Positions 43,757-55,125 of a DNA stretch of 64,000 nucleotides are shown here, piece after piece. Positions within the stretch are counted from its first letter, which is position 1; the number at the start of each line of letters is the position of its first letter. The DNA is from JADKAV01 sp963818505 (lineage in GTDB: Bacteria; Actinomycetota; Actinomycetes; S36-B12; UBA10799). The stretch spans positions 186,001 through 250,000 of the forward strand of contig CAWFSJ010000005.1 in the NCBI GenBank assembly GCA_963818505.1. The letters are read 5' to 3'. The notes below the pieces were generated by a model. It saw only the letters and a program-made list of their open reading frames with translations. It was not told where the DNA came from and searched no databases. Made by a program: the position numbers and the translations under genes.

Positions 43757-44251
43757 CTAGAAGCCGGTCCGGCCGTCGATCAACTCGCGCACCAGGTCGG
43801 CGTGGCCGTTGTGCCGGGCATACTCGGCGATCATGTGAACGTAGATCCAGCGCAGGCTTACCGGCTCGCCCTTCGTGTTCTTCGACAGATCGTCGAGCGA
43901 CAGCCACGCCACCGCGTCACGGGCTGCCTCGACCTCGCCGCGGTAGACCTCGAGGTCGTCCTCCCAGCGCACGGGATCCACGCCGTCGAAGTCCAAGTCC
44001 GGGTGGGCCTTGTCGGAGAACAACGCAGGCAGTCCCATGCCGCACATGTAGATGCGGAACCACCACCGTTCGACTTTGGCCAGATGCCTGACCAAGCCGT
44101 GCAGCGACAGGGCCGAGGGGTCGGCTCCGCGAGTGCCCAGCTGCTCCGGGCTGAGGTCCATGCACTTCTCGAGCAGCGTCTGCCGTTGGAAGTCCAGAAA
44201 ACCGTCCAGCATCTCTCGTTCAGGGCCCGTCCGAGGTGGTGGTGTGCGCAT
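43757..44251 (-). CDS. DinB-like DUF664 protein
   Basis: 164 aa four-helix-bundle protein. LVRHLAKVERWWF and YVHMIAEYARHNGHADLVRELIDG are the DUF664/DinB metal-site segments, with histidines on helices 2 and 4. Members include thiol-dependent (mycothiol, bacillithiol) transferases; activity here unproven. It follows the AlkA-like gene by four bases. Confidence 0.9.
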   Translation of the reverse strand: MRTPPPRTGPEREMLDGFLDFQRQTLLEKCMDLSPEQLGTRGADPSALSLHGLVRHLAKVERWWFRIYMCGMGLPALFSDKAHPDLDFDGVDPVRWEDDLEVYRGEVEAARDAVAWLSLDDLSKNTKGEPVSLRWIYVHMIAEYARHNGHADLVRELIDGRTGF

Positions 44252-44255
44252 CCGT

Positions 44256-45161
44256 TCAGGCTAGACCCGGCGGGCCCGGAAGTCGCATCCTCGGCCCCCG
44301 GCGTGCGGGCGCGACACCCGCCAGTTCGATCATGCGTACCGCCCGGTGACGGTGTCCTGCGTACGGCTGCAGCAGTTCGAGCATGTCCTCGTCGGTGCCA
44401 TCGTCCCTGCCGGTCAAGGCATAGGTCACGACTCGGCCCAGGTGGTAGTCGCCCACACTCACAGCGTCCGGATCACCGAAAGCGCGTGAACTGATCTCTG
44501 CGGCGGTCCAGGCGCCCACCCCCGGGATGGCTCGCAGCGCCTCGCGGCCTTGCGTGGGCGGCAGGGACTCGGCGCGGCGCAGCAGGTGGGGGACGCGCGC
44601 CACTTGGCGTAATGCTTCGATGCGCTGGCGATCCACCCCGTAGCGCCGCCAGTCCCAGGAGGGCACTGCGAGCAGCGCCGCCGGGTCCGGCGGCACGTAC
44701 ATCCCGGCAGGGGCTGGTCCGGGCGCGGGCGTTCCGTGCTCGCGCAGCAACCCGCGCCACGCACCTCGGGCCTCCACCCCGGTCACGCGCTGTTCGAGCA
44801 CGGCGGCGACTGCGATCTGCCAGGTCAGCAGGGTGCGGGGAACTGCCCAGGTCGGGCCGTGGCGACGCCATTGGGACTCGATCATCGGGTGTTCGGGGAC
44901 GAACCCTTTGGGATCGTCGTCCGCGCCCACCAGTTCCGCAAGATGCTCTGCCGCCCAGTTCCCGCCGTCGCCCCAATAGGTGCCACTCACGCGGGAGTCG
45001 TCGGCCACGATCTGCGCAGTGAACACTCCCTGTTCGCCCAAGCCCGTCAACCAGAGCGCTCCGTCGACATGGCGGTACGCGGGGTCACCGGCGCCCCGGC
45101 TGAGCACACCCAGCACAGTGCGCAGGTTCCTGCGAACATCCACACGGGCTTCGTGCTTCAC
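44256..45161 (-). CDS. DNA-3-methyladenine glycosylase-like protein (HhH-GPD, AlkA type)
   Basis: 301 aa from a GTG overlapping the upstream stop by four bases. LTWQIAVAAVLEQRVTGVEA.. starts the HhH-GPD domain, the hairpin is LRAIPGVGAWTAAEI, and SVGDYHLGRVV supplies the catalytic Asp position. It excises alkylated bases. The N-terminal 90 residues form the AlkA-like beta domain. Operon with a lipoprotein gene upstream and a DinB-like gene downstream. Confidence 0.87.
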   Translation of the reverse strand: MKHEARVDVRRNLRTVLGVLSRGAGDPAYRHVDGALWLTGLGEQGVFTAQIVADDSRVSGTYWGDGGNWAAEHLAELVGADDDPKGFVPEHPMIESQWRRHGPTWAVPRTLLTWQIAVAAVLEQRVTGVEARGAWRGLLREHGTPAPGPAPAGMYVPPDPAALLAVPSWDWRRYGVDRQRIEALRQVARVPHLLRRAESLPPTQGREALRAIPGVGAWTAAEISSRAFGDPDAVSVGDYHLGRVVTYALTGRDDGTDEDMLELLQPYAGHRHRAVRMIELAGVAPARRGPRMRLPGPPGLA

Positions 45162-45904
45162 AGACCGCACATCTTCGCGTACAGGGCGTAGAGCTGCTGG
45201 CGCATCTGCGGGTCGACCCCCAAGCTGAACGTGCCCGATCGACCGCCGGGAAGGGTCACGGCCAGCGGGAAGTAGGTGCCCTGCTTGTCCTCGGCCACGG
45301 CGTGTGCGTCGCAACGGTTCGGCCGCAATGTCACCCGGTTCCTGCCCAGCGCGATCGCCATCGGGTCGACTGGCCGGAACAGGATCGTGGTGCCCAGTGC
45401 GCCCACCTCTACAGCACCGGCGTAACCCTCGAGGACCAGCCCCTTGTCGTCGATCGCTGCGATCCTCAGATCCATCTGCTGCGTGACTTCTTGGCGAAGG
45501 CAGTCATTGTCGATGTACTTGCGCAACTGGCCGAGTTTGTCATCGGCGGCCATGGTCACTTTCACCCCGTCCACGCGCAGTTGGACCTCGGCATCGCGTG
45601 GCGCGTCACAGTTGGCTCCCGGCAACGCCACCTTGAGATCCATGGCAGCGCCGGCGGGGATCTCCACGGGGTCGTTCCACTGCGGCGTCCCGGCCAGGCT
45701 CGGGGAACTCAACTGAGCGAAGTCCACGGTCACAGGTTGCTCCCCTTTGTTGTGGACCTGGATCTCGATCATGTCCAGCGGGGTGTCCGAGCGGGTCTGG
45801 TAGATGATGGCCGAAACCGGCGGCATGGGAGCCGAGCACGCCGTGAGACTCACCATCGCAGCGAGGATCCAGTACACACGTCTCACTGCGCGAAGGTACC
45901 CCAC
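45158..45904 (-). CDS. Lipoprotein of unknown function
   Basis: 248 aa from GTG 45904; GTG 45886 gives a more typical signal peptide (VRRVYWILAAMVSLTAC). Lipobox SLTAC. The mature part is two beta-sandwich-like halves; IIYQTRSDTPLDMIEIQVHNKGEQPVTVDFAQL resembles Ig-like lipoprotein domains. Cysteine pair NC/RC (NDCLRQ, PNRCDAH). No function recognised. Confidence 0.78.
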   Translation of the reverse strand: MGYLRAVRRVYWILAAMVSLTACSAPMPPVSAIIYQTRSDTPLDMIEIQVHNKGEQPVTVDFAQLSSPSLAGTPQWNDPVEIPAGAAMDLKVALPGANCDAPRDAEVQLRVDGVKVTMAADDKLGQLRKYIDNDCLRQEVTQQMDLRIAAIDDKGLVLEGYAGAVEVGALGTTILFRPVDPMAIALGRNRVTLRPNRCDAHAVAEDKQGTYFPLAVTLPGGRSGTFSLGVDPQMRQQLYALYAKMCGL

Positions 45905-45935
45905 GACCGCGTGAGCGGGCCATTACCGTGGAGTC

Positions 45936-46322
45936 ATGAGCGCACCGACAGCAAATCTGGACCTCCCCTTCGACCAAGCGGTGGCCGCCACTCGGGCGGC
46001 ACTGGCCAGCGAAGGCTTCGGAGTCCTCACAGAGATCGACATGCAGGCCACGATGAAGGCGAAGCTCGGCGAGGAGTACCCGCCGATGCTGATCCTGGGC
46101 GCATGCAACCCCGGATTCGCCCACCAGGCGATGAGCATGGCGCCCCAGGTCGCGACCCTGGTGCCGTGCAACGTCGTCTTGCGCCAGACCGACCAAGGGG
46201 TCGCCGTCGATACCGTGGACCCGGCCATGCTCGTGTCGGTCACCGAGGCCGAGGACCTCGCCCCGCTGGCGGCCGAACTGCGCGCCAAACTCGACCGCGT
46301 CTTCGCTGCCCTGGAGCAGTAG
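45936..46322 (+). CDS. DUF302 protein
   Basis: 128 aa. FDQAVAATRAALASEGFGVLTEIDMQATMKAKLG and ILGACNPGFAHQAM match the DUF302 fold, and LVPCNVVLRQTDQGVAVDTVDP is the second conserved half. Function unknown. The stop shares a base with the acpS start. Confidence 0.93.
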   Translation: MSAPTANLDLPFDQAVAATRAALASEGFGVLTEIDMQATMKAKLGEEYPPMLILGACNPGFAHQAMSMAPQVATLVPCNVVLRQTDQGVAVDTVDPAMLVSVTEAEDLAPLAAELRAKLDRVFAALEQ

Positions 46323-46675
46323 TGCCCTTCCTCGGCACAGACCTGGTGCGCGTCGCCCGGCTCACGTCACTGCGGACCCCCGCATTCACCCGGCGTACTT
46401 TCACAGCGCGCGAACTCGAGCTGTGCCAGGACCGTGCGGAGTCACTGGCCGGACGCTGGGCGGTCAAGGAGGCCGTGCTGAAGGCCCTGGCGGTGGGCAT
46501 CGCCGGCATCCCCATGACAGACATCCAGACCGATAGGAACCCCGACGGTAAGCCCCTCTTGGAACTGCGCGGCGCGGCGCTTGCCCGTTCTCAGGAACTC
46601 GGCATCCGGCACTGGGATGTGTCGATCTCACATGACGGGGACTACGCGCTCGCGGTCGTCATCGGCTCAAGCTGA
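46322..46675 (+). CDS. acpS: Holo-[acyl-carrier-protein] synthase
   Basis: 117 aa from a GTG sharing one base with the DUF302 stop. FLGTDLVRVARL gives the Mg-binding Asp7, LAGRWAVKEAVLKAL the Glu50 and Lys, and WDVSISHDGDYALAVV the C-terminal strand. It transfers phosphopantetheine from CoA to the Ser of acyl carrier proteins. Its 3' end overlaps the opposing acyl carrier protein gene by nine bases, so enzyme and a likely substrate are encoded side by side. Confidence 0.93.
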   Translation: MPFLGTDLVRVARLTSLRTPAFTRRTFTARELELCQDRAESLAGRWAVKEAVLKALAVGIAGIPMTDIQTDRNPDGKPLLELRGAALARSQELGIRHWDVSISHDGDYALAVVIGSS

Positions 46676-46906
46676 AGCCACGTAAGCGATCGCCAGGTTG
46701 AGCGTGTCGAGCTGGGCGTAATCGTGCTCGGGAATGTCGACGCCCATCGCCTCGGACACCCCCGCGACATAGGCCAGGAAGTCCATCGAATCCAGATCTG
46801 CGCCATCGCGCAGGCTGGTTTCCGGGTCGAACTCGTCGGGATCGATCTCAGGTGCGACGTCGGCGAGCGCCGCGACGACCAGCGCGCGGGCTTGGGTCTC
46901 ATTCAT
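46667..46906 (-). CDS. Acyl carrier protein
   Basis: 79 aa. LRDGADLDSMDFLAYV places the phosphopantetheine serine at residue 40 in a DSM motif (FabD-type ACPs have DSL). Helical and acidic as expected. The start overlaps the E2 stop by ATGA. It is a dedicated carrier for this operon rather than the main fatty-acid ACP, as far as context can say. Confidence 0.9.
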   Translation of the reverse strand: MNETQARALVVAALADVAPEIDPDEFDPETSLRDGADLDSMDFLAYVAGVSEAMGVDIPEHDYAQLDTLNLAIAYVASA

Positions 46907-48159
46907 AGTTCCTCCGGATGGGTGAGTGCCTCGCCGAACGCGCTGAGGAAGCGCGCTCCGGTGCGGCCGTCGGTGGCGCGGTGATCGGCGGCCAGGGTCA
47001 CTGTGACTGTGCTTCGGATGGCCAACTCTCCGTCCACAACCCACGGCCTCGGCGCGACCGAACCCACACCAACCAGCGCGACCTGCGGCGGGTAGATCAC
47101 GCCATACAGGACATCGGGTCCACCGTCGGCGAGGCTGCTGACCGTGATGCTGCCGGGCAGCAACTCGCTGGATTTCAGGCGTCCGGCCTTGGCCCGTTTC
47201 ACCAAGTCGGTGAGGTGCCCCATGAGGCCCGTGAGATCCAGTTCCTGCGCCCCGACGATTCGCGGCGTGACGAGGCCGCCGCCGCGGGTGGCCACTGCGA
47301 CTCCGAGATCAACACCATCAGCGGCGACGAGCTGCTCCTCCCAGTGTCCGTTGAGTTCGGGCACTGCGGTGGCGGCGACGACCGCTGCGCGCAGGAACAG
47401 CGCGGCGGGCAACACGCGGTCGCGCGGCTTGCGACCGGCGTTGAACTCACGCAACCATTCCAAGGTCGAGGCGATGTCGAACGTGCTCACGACGTAGTAG
47501 TGCGGGATCTCGCGGGCGGCCCGGCTCATCAGCGCTGCGGTGGCCGCGCGTCTGGCTGCTGTGCGGTCCACCTTGGGCGCCGGCGTCGCTGCCTGGACGT
47601 CGGGTCCGGTCACCACCCCGGGACCGACCAGAGCGTTCAGGTCGACGCCGCGTTGCGCAGCCAGCCGGCGGGCACGCGGGGTGACGCGCGGCCTGCCCGG
47701 CGGGGGTGGTGCGGCAGGGAGCGCTACGGTGGCCGGACCTCCGGCACTTGATTCGCCGGCCGCGGCCAGGACGTCCTTGCGCGTGATGAGGCCGTCTGGA
47801 CCGCTGCCGACGACCTGGGCCACGTCCAGACCGAACTGATGCATCAGGTGACGCACGGGTGGTGCGAGCCGTGGTGCGGGTCGGTGCTCAGGCTCCGGTT
47901 CCGGTTCGGGTTCAGCCGTCGCCTGTCCGCTGACGATCCGGGCCAACGGCGTTCCCACAGGGACCAGCGTGCCGGGCGCCACCAGCAACTCCCCCACGAA
48001 GCCGTCCTCGAACACCTCCACGTCGATCGCCGACTTGGCGGTGTCGATCACCGCGACGACGTCGCCCTTGTGCACCGAGTCGCCCGGCTTGACCAACCAC
48101 TCGAGCAGCGTTCCTTCGTCCATGTCCGCACCGAGGGACGGCATCTTGAACAGGCCCAT
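46903..48159 (-). CDS. Dihydrolipoamide acyltransferase E2 of a 2-oxoacid dehydrogenase complex
   Basis: 418 aa. One lipoyl domain with VIDTAKSAIDVEVF (lipoyl-Lys42), then a Pro/Ala linker and two short peripheral-subunit-binding-like segments (VRHLMHQFGLDVAQVVGSG and RARRLAAQRGVDLNALVG). The catalytic domain ends in ADHRATDGRTGARFL, the DHRxxDG motif (His393). It transfers the acyl group to CoA, or in this context perhaps ultimately to a carrier protein. E1 beta and E1 alpha are upstream; no E3 gene is present in the operon. Confidence 0.93.
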   Translation of the reverse strand: MGLFKMPSLGADMDEGTLLEWLVKPGDSVHKGDVVAVIDTAKSAIDVEVFEDGFVGELLVAPGTLVPVGTPLARIVSGQATAEPEPEPEPEHRPAPRLAPPVRHLMHQFGLDVAQVVGSGPDGLITRKDVLAAAGESSAGGPATVALPAAPPPPGRPRVTPRARRLAAQRGVDLNALVGPGVVTGPDVQAATPAPKVDRTAARRAATAALMSRAAREIPHYYVVSTFDIASTLEWLREFNAGRKPRDRVLPAALFLRAAVVAATAVPELNGHWEEQLVAADGVDLGVAVATRGGGLVTPRIVGAQELDLTGLMGHLTDLVKRAKAGRLKSSELLPGSITVSSLADGGPDVLYGVIYPPQVALVGVGSVAPRPWVVDGELAIRSTVTVTLAADHRATDGRTGARFLSAFGEALTHPEEL

Positions 48160-48165
48160 GACACC

Positions 48166-49149
48166 TCAGCTCTCGCCACGCATCGCGGCCCGCACGGCGG
48201 CGATCACATCGTCGCTGCTCGGGATGGCCGCCTGCTCCATGTGCCGTGCGTAGGGGGTGGGCACTTCTTTGCTGGCCACCCGGGCGACCGGCGCGTCCAA
48301 ATCGTAGAAGGCCTGCTCCATGATCCGCGCCGACACCTCCGCGGAGATGCTGCCACTGCGCCATCCTTCGTCCACGACCACGGCACGGTGGGTGCGGCGC
48401 ACGGAGTCGAGGAATGTCGCATCGTCCAGCGGACGCAAGGTCCGAAGGTCGATGACCTCAGCCTCCGTGCCGTCCTCGGCCAGTTGCTGAGCGGCCGCCA
48501 TCGTCGTGGGCAGGGTTCCGCCGTACGTGATGAGCGTGACGTGCTTGCCCGACCTGCGGATCGCGGCCGTGTCCAAGTCCACCGGCCCTGCCCCCTCAGG
48601 CATCTCACCGGAGGCGTTGTAGAGCCCTCCGTGCTCGAAGATCAGTACCGGATCGGGGTCGGCCAGAGCCGTGGGCATCATCCAGCGGGCGTCCTCAACG
48701 GTCGCCGGGGCGACCACCCGGATGCCGGGGATGTGGGCGTACCAGCCGTCGAAACTGTGCGAGTGTTGCGCGGCGAGTTGCCTGCCAGCACCGGTGGTCA
48801 TGCGGATGACCAGCGGGACGTTGAACTGTCCACCCGACATGTGCAGCAGCGCCGCTGCCGTGTTCACGATCTGGTCGAGTGCCAGCAGGCTGAAGTTGAC
48901 AGTCATGATCTCGACGATGGGCCGCATCCCGCCGAGAGCGGCGCCGATCCCCGCCCCCACGAACGCCGACTCCGACAGCGGCGTATCCCGGATCCGGTCG
49001 GGGCCGAACTCCTCGAGCAGTCCCAGGCTGACCGCGTAGCAGCCGCCGTACTCCCCGATGTCCTCACCCATCATGAAGACCCGCTCGTCATCGCGAAGTG
49101 CGGCACGGATTCCCTCACGCACCGCCTCGCGGTAGCTGATGGTGGTCAT
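48166..49149 (-). CDS. 2-oxoacid dehydrogenase E1 beta subunit
   Basis: 327 aa. ISYREAVREGIRAALRDDERVFMMGEDIGEYGG is the standard beginning, RIRDTPLSESAFVGAGIGAALGG the central loop and EVIDLRTLRPLDDAT the C-terminal domain start. Pairs with E1 alpha. The overlap with E1 alpha is ATGA; the E2 start is seven bases on. Confidence 0.95.
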   Translation of the reverse strand: MTTISYREAVREGIRAALRDDERVFMMGEDIGEYGGCYAVSLGLLEEFGPDRIRDTPLSESAFVGAGIGAALGGMRPIVEIMTVNFSLLALDQIVNTAAALLHMSGGQFNVPLVIRMTTGAGRQLAAQHSHSFDGWYAHIPGIRVVAPATVEDARWMMPTALADPDPVLIFEHGGLYNASGEMPEGAGPVDLDTAAIRRSGKHVTLITYGGTLPTTMAAAQQLAEDGTEAEVIDLRTLRPLDDATFLDSVRRTHRAVVVDEGWRSGSISAEVSARIMEQAFYDLDAPVARVASKEVPTPYARHMEQAAIPSSDDVIAAVRAAMRGES

Positions 49150-50119
49150 CGCGACCTCCCCACGACCGTCGAGGACGGGCTGTACACGAACTTCATGAGG
49201 TCGCCCACGTCCTCATCAGCCGAGGCCTCGGCGAAGTCGACTGCGTCCTGGATTTCGTCGGCGATCTCACGCTCCATCGCTTCGAGTGCATCGTCGTCCA
49301 GCGAGCCTTCAGCCCGCAGCCGGGCGAGCATCAGGTCGATCGGGTCGCGCTCACGCCACCGCTGCACCTCGGCCTTGTCCCTATAGCGCTCCGGGTCGAA
49401 CATCGAGTGCGCGCGGAAGCGGTAGGTGCGGGCTTCCAGGAAGTGCGGACCCCCGCCTGCTCGGATCGCCTCAATCGCCCGGCCGGCCGACTCGGCCACA
49501 GCCTGGACGTCCATCCCGTCCACCGACCACGCGGGCATCTCGTACGCCGAAGCTTTGATCGGAAGGTTCGTCTCGGATTCCGAACGGCTCAAGGCCGTAC
49601 CCATCGCATACAGGTTGTTCTCGCACACGAACAGCACAGGCAGGTTCCACAACTGGGCGAGGTTCATCGACTCATGGAACTCCCCTTCGGCCATAGCCCC
49701 CTCGCCGAAGAAACACACGCTCAACCGGTCACGCTTCTGCATGTGGTCGGCCAGGGCCAAGCCCACTGCTGTCGGCAATCCGCCACCGACGATCGCGTTG
49801 CCGCCGAAGAACCTGATGTCCTTGCCGAACAGGTGCATCGACCCGCCACGGCCCCTGCTGCAGCCTGTGACTTTGCCGTACATCTCAGCCATCACCTCGC
49901 GGGCGCTCATCCCGCGCAGCAGGGCATGCCCGTGCTCGCGGTAGGTGGCCACGACGGCGTCGTCGGCCCGTAGCCCGGCCATCACGCCGGTGGCCACGGC
50001 CTCCTCGCCGATGTAGACATGCAGGAACCCGCGGATCTTCGTCTCGCTGTACAACTCCACGCAGCGTTCCTCGAACCGGCGCACTCGAAGCATCGACCTG
50101 AATAGATCCATGGGTTCGC

Positions 50120-50123
<4 letters not shown>
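49146..50123 (-). CDS. 2-oxoacid dehydrogenase E1 alpha subunit
   Basis: 325 aa, like pyruvate/acetoin dehydrogenase alpha chains. The TPP-binding region is GEGAMAEGEFHESMNLAQLWNL continuing to CENN; the first motif residue pair is GE where GD is usual. RGRGGSMHLF and RFRAHSMFDPERYR match the phosphorylation-loop region. The GTG start overlaps the acetate-CoA ligase stop. The choice between pyruvate, acetoin and branched-chain 2-oxoacids cannot be made from sequence. Confidence 0.93.
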
Positions 50124-51950
<1,827 letters not shown>

Positions 51951-52114
51951 CCACCTGAGCGGCAGTCACAGAGCTTCGTGACAACTGTCATCCAGTTGCC
52001 TGAGGCCTGTTCCAGCGACCTCAGTAGGCGTAGCCTGGAAGGGCACGCTTGACGGCCGGGATGACCACCGGCGTTGATGTCACCCGACCACCAAGTCGGT
52101 GCGGGGAGGCCATC

Positions 52115-53272
52115 ATGAGGCTTGCAGTTCCATTTCTCGGCGGCGTTCTGGCGACCGGCTTGCTGCTGGCACCGACACCCGCTTCGGCATTGACCATCGA
52201 CCCCCAGCCGACCGGCCTGGCGGACGTCTTCGGCGCTTCGCGAACAGGTCGCTACGTGCTGGGGTCACCGCTCAACAAACGACTCCGGCTACTCGACCTG
52301 GCCTCGGAGTCGACGGTCGTGAAGTTGCCCAGCAAGGCCGCCGATCCGTCTGTGAGCGACAACGGGCGCCTGGTCGCGTACACCATGCCGATCGGCGAGT
52401 GGGGGCAGCGCCGGGTGCTCGTCTTCGACCGGACCACCGGTCTCACTCGCGAGGTCACGCGCAAGACTTCCGGCGCACTACTGCGGCCATCCTGGCGCGG
52501 CCGGTGCACTCTGGCGCTGTGCGAGGAGGACCAGAAGATGCGCTACTCCCCGCAGCTGGACGGCGGGCAGATCTCCGGCAACGGCCGGTTCGTGGTGTTC
52601 GCTGCCAACTTCGCCCAGCGCAACCGCATCGACGTCTACGTCAAGAACCTGCGCACGGGCGTGCTCCAGCGGTTCACCGGTGCCGGCCGCCCACTGGTGG
52701 CTGAGGGCGACACCGAGTACATCCAGGCCCCCACCATTTCCGCGGACGGCAACACGATTCTGGTCCCCGGTCGGCTCGAGGCCTACGAGTCCAGCGACAC
52801 GTGGAGCCCCGGTCGGGCCATCTTCGACCGCACAAGCGTCGTCGACATCGGCGGCGTCGGTAACTCGATCACCCGCGACGGCCGCACCATCACCATCAAC
52901 GGGATCTTTGCCGGCACGATCGAGGGCATCCCGCCGGAGGTCGCGTGGTACGACGTGTCCACCTCAATCAGCGCGCCCGCTTTCCCGACGCAGCTTCGGT
53001 TGACCCTGACGAACTCGTCGGCCGACGGTCGCTACGCGCTGTGGAAGCCGGATCTCGCCTCGAAGTTGCGCATCCGTGACCGGACCTTGGGCTTGGACTA
53101 CGACCTGTACGGCGCACTTGTGGCCGCGGGATTCGGGGTCACTGAGACGGCCGGATCTCCCGGTGGCTTCCTCTGGGGCTACCCCGACCGCAAAGCCGTC
53201 ATGAGCGGCGACGGCCGGGTTGTCTTCGTGGCCACGGACCACCAGATCCAGGCAGTGCGCTGGACCCCCTGA
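52115..53272 (+). CDS. Secreted beta-propeller-like protein
   Basis: 385 aa from the ATG at 52115 with a GGGGAGG site before it. Signal peptide RLAVPFLGGVLATGLLLAPTPASA. The mature protein shows repeated WD40/PD40-like blades: DPSVSDNGRLVAYT, GGQISGNGRFVVFAANF, APTISADGNTILVPG, NSSADGRYALWKP and MSGDGRVVFVATD. Two cysteines (GRCTLALCEED) may pair. Probably an extracellular binding protein. Confidence 0.83.
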   Translation: MRLAVPFLGGVLATGLLLAPTPASALTIDPQPTGLADVFGASRTGRYVLGSPLNKRLRLLDLASESTVVKLPSKAADPSVSDNGRLVAYTMPIGEWGQRRVLVFDRTTGLTREVTRKTSGALLRPSWRGRCTLALCEEDQKMRYSPQLDGGQISGNGRFVVFAANFAQRNRIDVYVKNLRTGVLQRFTGAGRPLVAEGDTEYIQAPTISADGNTILVPGRLEAYESSDTWSPGRAIFDRTSVVDIGGVGNSITRDGRTITINGIFAGTIEGIPPEVAWYDVSTSISAPAFPTQLRLTLTNSSADGRYALWKPDLASKLRIRDRTLGLDYDLYGALVAAGFGVTETAGSPGGFLWGYPDRKAVMSGDGRVVFVATDHQIQAVRWTP

Positions 53273-53284
53273 CCGGCGAAAACG

Positions 53285-54481
53285 TCATGGCGGCCTGGTC
53301 AGCGGCTGTTCTGTTGTGAAGCGACCATCCGTGGTCAGGACCAGTAGAAGCCGACCCAGGTGGATCCGGCGGTGGTGGTATCGACAGACGAGAACCAGGT
53401 TCGACAAGTCAGTTGGACCACCTTGGCCCCAGTGCCGGATGTGGTGGGCGATGCAGCGGTGCGCGGGAACCGAGCATCCGGGGTGCACACAGGTCGCGCC
53501 ATCGCGAGCGGCCAAGGCAGCGCGCTGGGCTTTGGTCGCGTAACGCCGAGCGAATCCGACCGCCAGCGGCCGCCAATGGACCTCATCGGTCGGCAAGCCC
53601 ACCACAAAGGTCGCCTCAGCGCTGCACGACATCTGCGCAACGTCCGTGCGCGTTGCAAGCAGCCCTGACGGCCAGCAGACACCCATGCCCGACTCGAGTT
53701 GATCTGGGGTAAGGGTCAATGTGACGTGCCCGAGCCCGGTAGGCCGATCGGTGTCATCCAGGGCACGCCCGGCAATCTCGGCCAGGGCGTCACAACGCCG
53801 CGCCCCGAGGTTGCGACGATCATCTGAGCCGGTGCTCTGGGCGAAGACCTCCAGTGCCGCGGCCAGTTCAGCCCCACTGGCCGCATCGAGCAGGCCATCG
53901 AGACGCCACCAGCCGTCCATCGACTCCGACAGGTGCACGTAACGCTTCTCCCGCTGGAACTGCGCTTCATCGTCGCTGGCCTCCGGGGAATACTGCTGGA
54001 TGATCACGTCGACGAACCTGCGGGTCAGCGTCGGGTCATTGTGACTGGCCACATCGACGATTCGCTGCTCAAGTGCGGCTGTGAGTTCCGGACCGAACAC
54101 CCGCCTCACACGCCGGATGGCCCGCAGGTGGTCCTCCCCGATCTCGCCGTCTTGCAGCGCTATCTGCGTGGCCGGCAGCTCGTCGCGCACGCTGCGTGCG
54201 GCATGGACCAGCCAGCCCGCCCGGCCTTTGCTGATAAGCGCCTGCTGGGCAAGCCAGTCACCAGTGTTGCGGTGACCGAGCAACTGTCCGCCCCCGTAGG
54301 CATCGAAGGCAGCGATCATCTTCAGTTGTGTGGCGAACAACTGGTTGGCCAGCGTGAACATCTCAGGCAGAGCAGCCTCGAGTTGGCCAAGCGTCAACGC
54401 GGTTGCATCCTGGGCTACCAGCGTCCCGACCTCGGCACGCAGACCCGCAACCGGATCCGCCTCCACCATGGTTGTGGTCAT
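53285..54481 (-). CDS. DUF222-HNH endonuclease-like protein (13E12 repeat family)
   Basis: 398 aa from the ATG at 54481 preceded by a GGGTGAGGG site. The helical DUF222 region covers about 1-300 (KRYVHLSESMDGWWRLDGLLDAASG is typical). The C-terminal HNH domain has CVHPGC, CIAHHIRHW and LVLVCRYHHRRIH, with metal cysteines and histidines intact. Such genes are multicopy in actinobacteria and often DNA-damage induced. A near-consensus LexA box lies 21 bases upstream. Confidence 0.93.
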   Translation of the reverse strand: MTTTMVEADPVAGLRAEVGTLVAQDATALTLGQLEAALPEMFTLANQLFATQLKMIAAFDAYGGGQLLGHRNTGDWLAQQALISKGRAGWLVHAARSVRDELPATQIALQDGEIGEDHLRAIRRVRRVFGPELTAALEQRIVDVASHNDPTLTRRFVDVIIQQYSPEASDDEAQFQREKRYVHLSESMDGWWRLDGLLDAASGAELAAALEVFAQSTGSDDRRNLGARRCDALAEIAGRALDDTDRPTGLGHVTLTLTPDQLESGMGVCWPSGLLATRTDVAQMSCSAEATFVVGLPTDEVHWRPLAVGFARRYATKAQRAALAARDGATCVHPGCSVPAHRCIAHHIRHWGQGGPTDLSNLVLVCRYHHRRIHLGRLLLVLTTDGRFTTEQPLTRPP

Positions 54482-54501
54482 TGCCCTCACCCCCTTACAA
54501 A

Positions 54502-54517
54502 TCGAACATTAGTGCGA
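54502..54517 (-). promoter_or_regulatory. LexA (SOS) box-like operator
   Basis: tcgaacattagtgcga matches the actinobacterial consensus TCGAAC-N4-GTTCGA at 11 of 12 defined positions. It lies immediately upstream of the DUF222-HNH gene, the usual location in this family. Confidence 0.6.
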
Positions 54518-54684
54518 GGGTGTGACAAGTTCTGCCGGCCTGTGGAAAGCCCCACACCCCCGCGCCAAACAATGCTGGAGACAGGCAACGTTGTTGCCGG
54601 AAATCAACTTGGCGGCGGCGGGCCTTTGTCACGGATCGCCGGAAGCGGCCACCGCCGCCCAGTGGACAGCGGCAGGATTGCAGC

Positions 54685-55071
54685 ATGGACAACACTGAGA
54701 AATTGGCAACGGCGATGACGATCGAACGCGTGGTGGTGGGCGCCGCAGCCATCGTTGCGCCGGGGCCTCTACTCACGACCTTCGGAGCGCCCGCTGAGAT
54801 GAACAACCCCGCTCTGCGCTACACCACCCGCCTGTTCGGCATCCGCAACGTGGCACTCGGCCTGCAGGTGTGGAAGTCCCGCAGCAATCCAGCCCGCCTA
54901 CAAGAACTCGCCGGACAGAACGCGGCTGTCGAACTGACCGATCTCGTGGCGGGGTCCGCACTCGCCCTGCGCCCGGAACTGCGGGGGCCCGGTTTCGCCG
55001 TTATGGCGACCTCCGTTTCAGTGGCTTCCGGCTTCCTGGCGCTACGGGCCTTCGCGTCCAAGACCGGCTAG
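54685..55071 (+). CDS. Small membrane protein of unknown function
   Basis: 128 aa. Helices at about 15-32, 48-64 (weak), 84-100 and 104-122. MTIERVVVGAAAIVAPGPLLTTFG and RYTTRLFGIRNVALGLQVW resemble short DUF4267-like proteins; assignment tentative. Transcribed with the next membrane gene, 54 bases on. Confidence 0.7.
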   Translation: MDNTEKLATAMTIERVVVGAAAIVAPGPLLTTFGAPAEMNNPALRYTTRLFGIRNVALGLQVWKSRSNPARLQELAGQNAAVELTDLVAGSALALRPELRGPGFAVMATSVSVASGFLALRAFASKTG

Positions 55072-55125
55072 GCCTAATTGCGCAAGCCTGGCCGAGCGCA
55101 TGCCCAGGGCGCGTAATCTGGCCGC

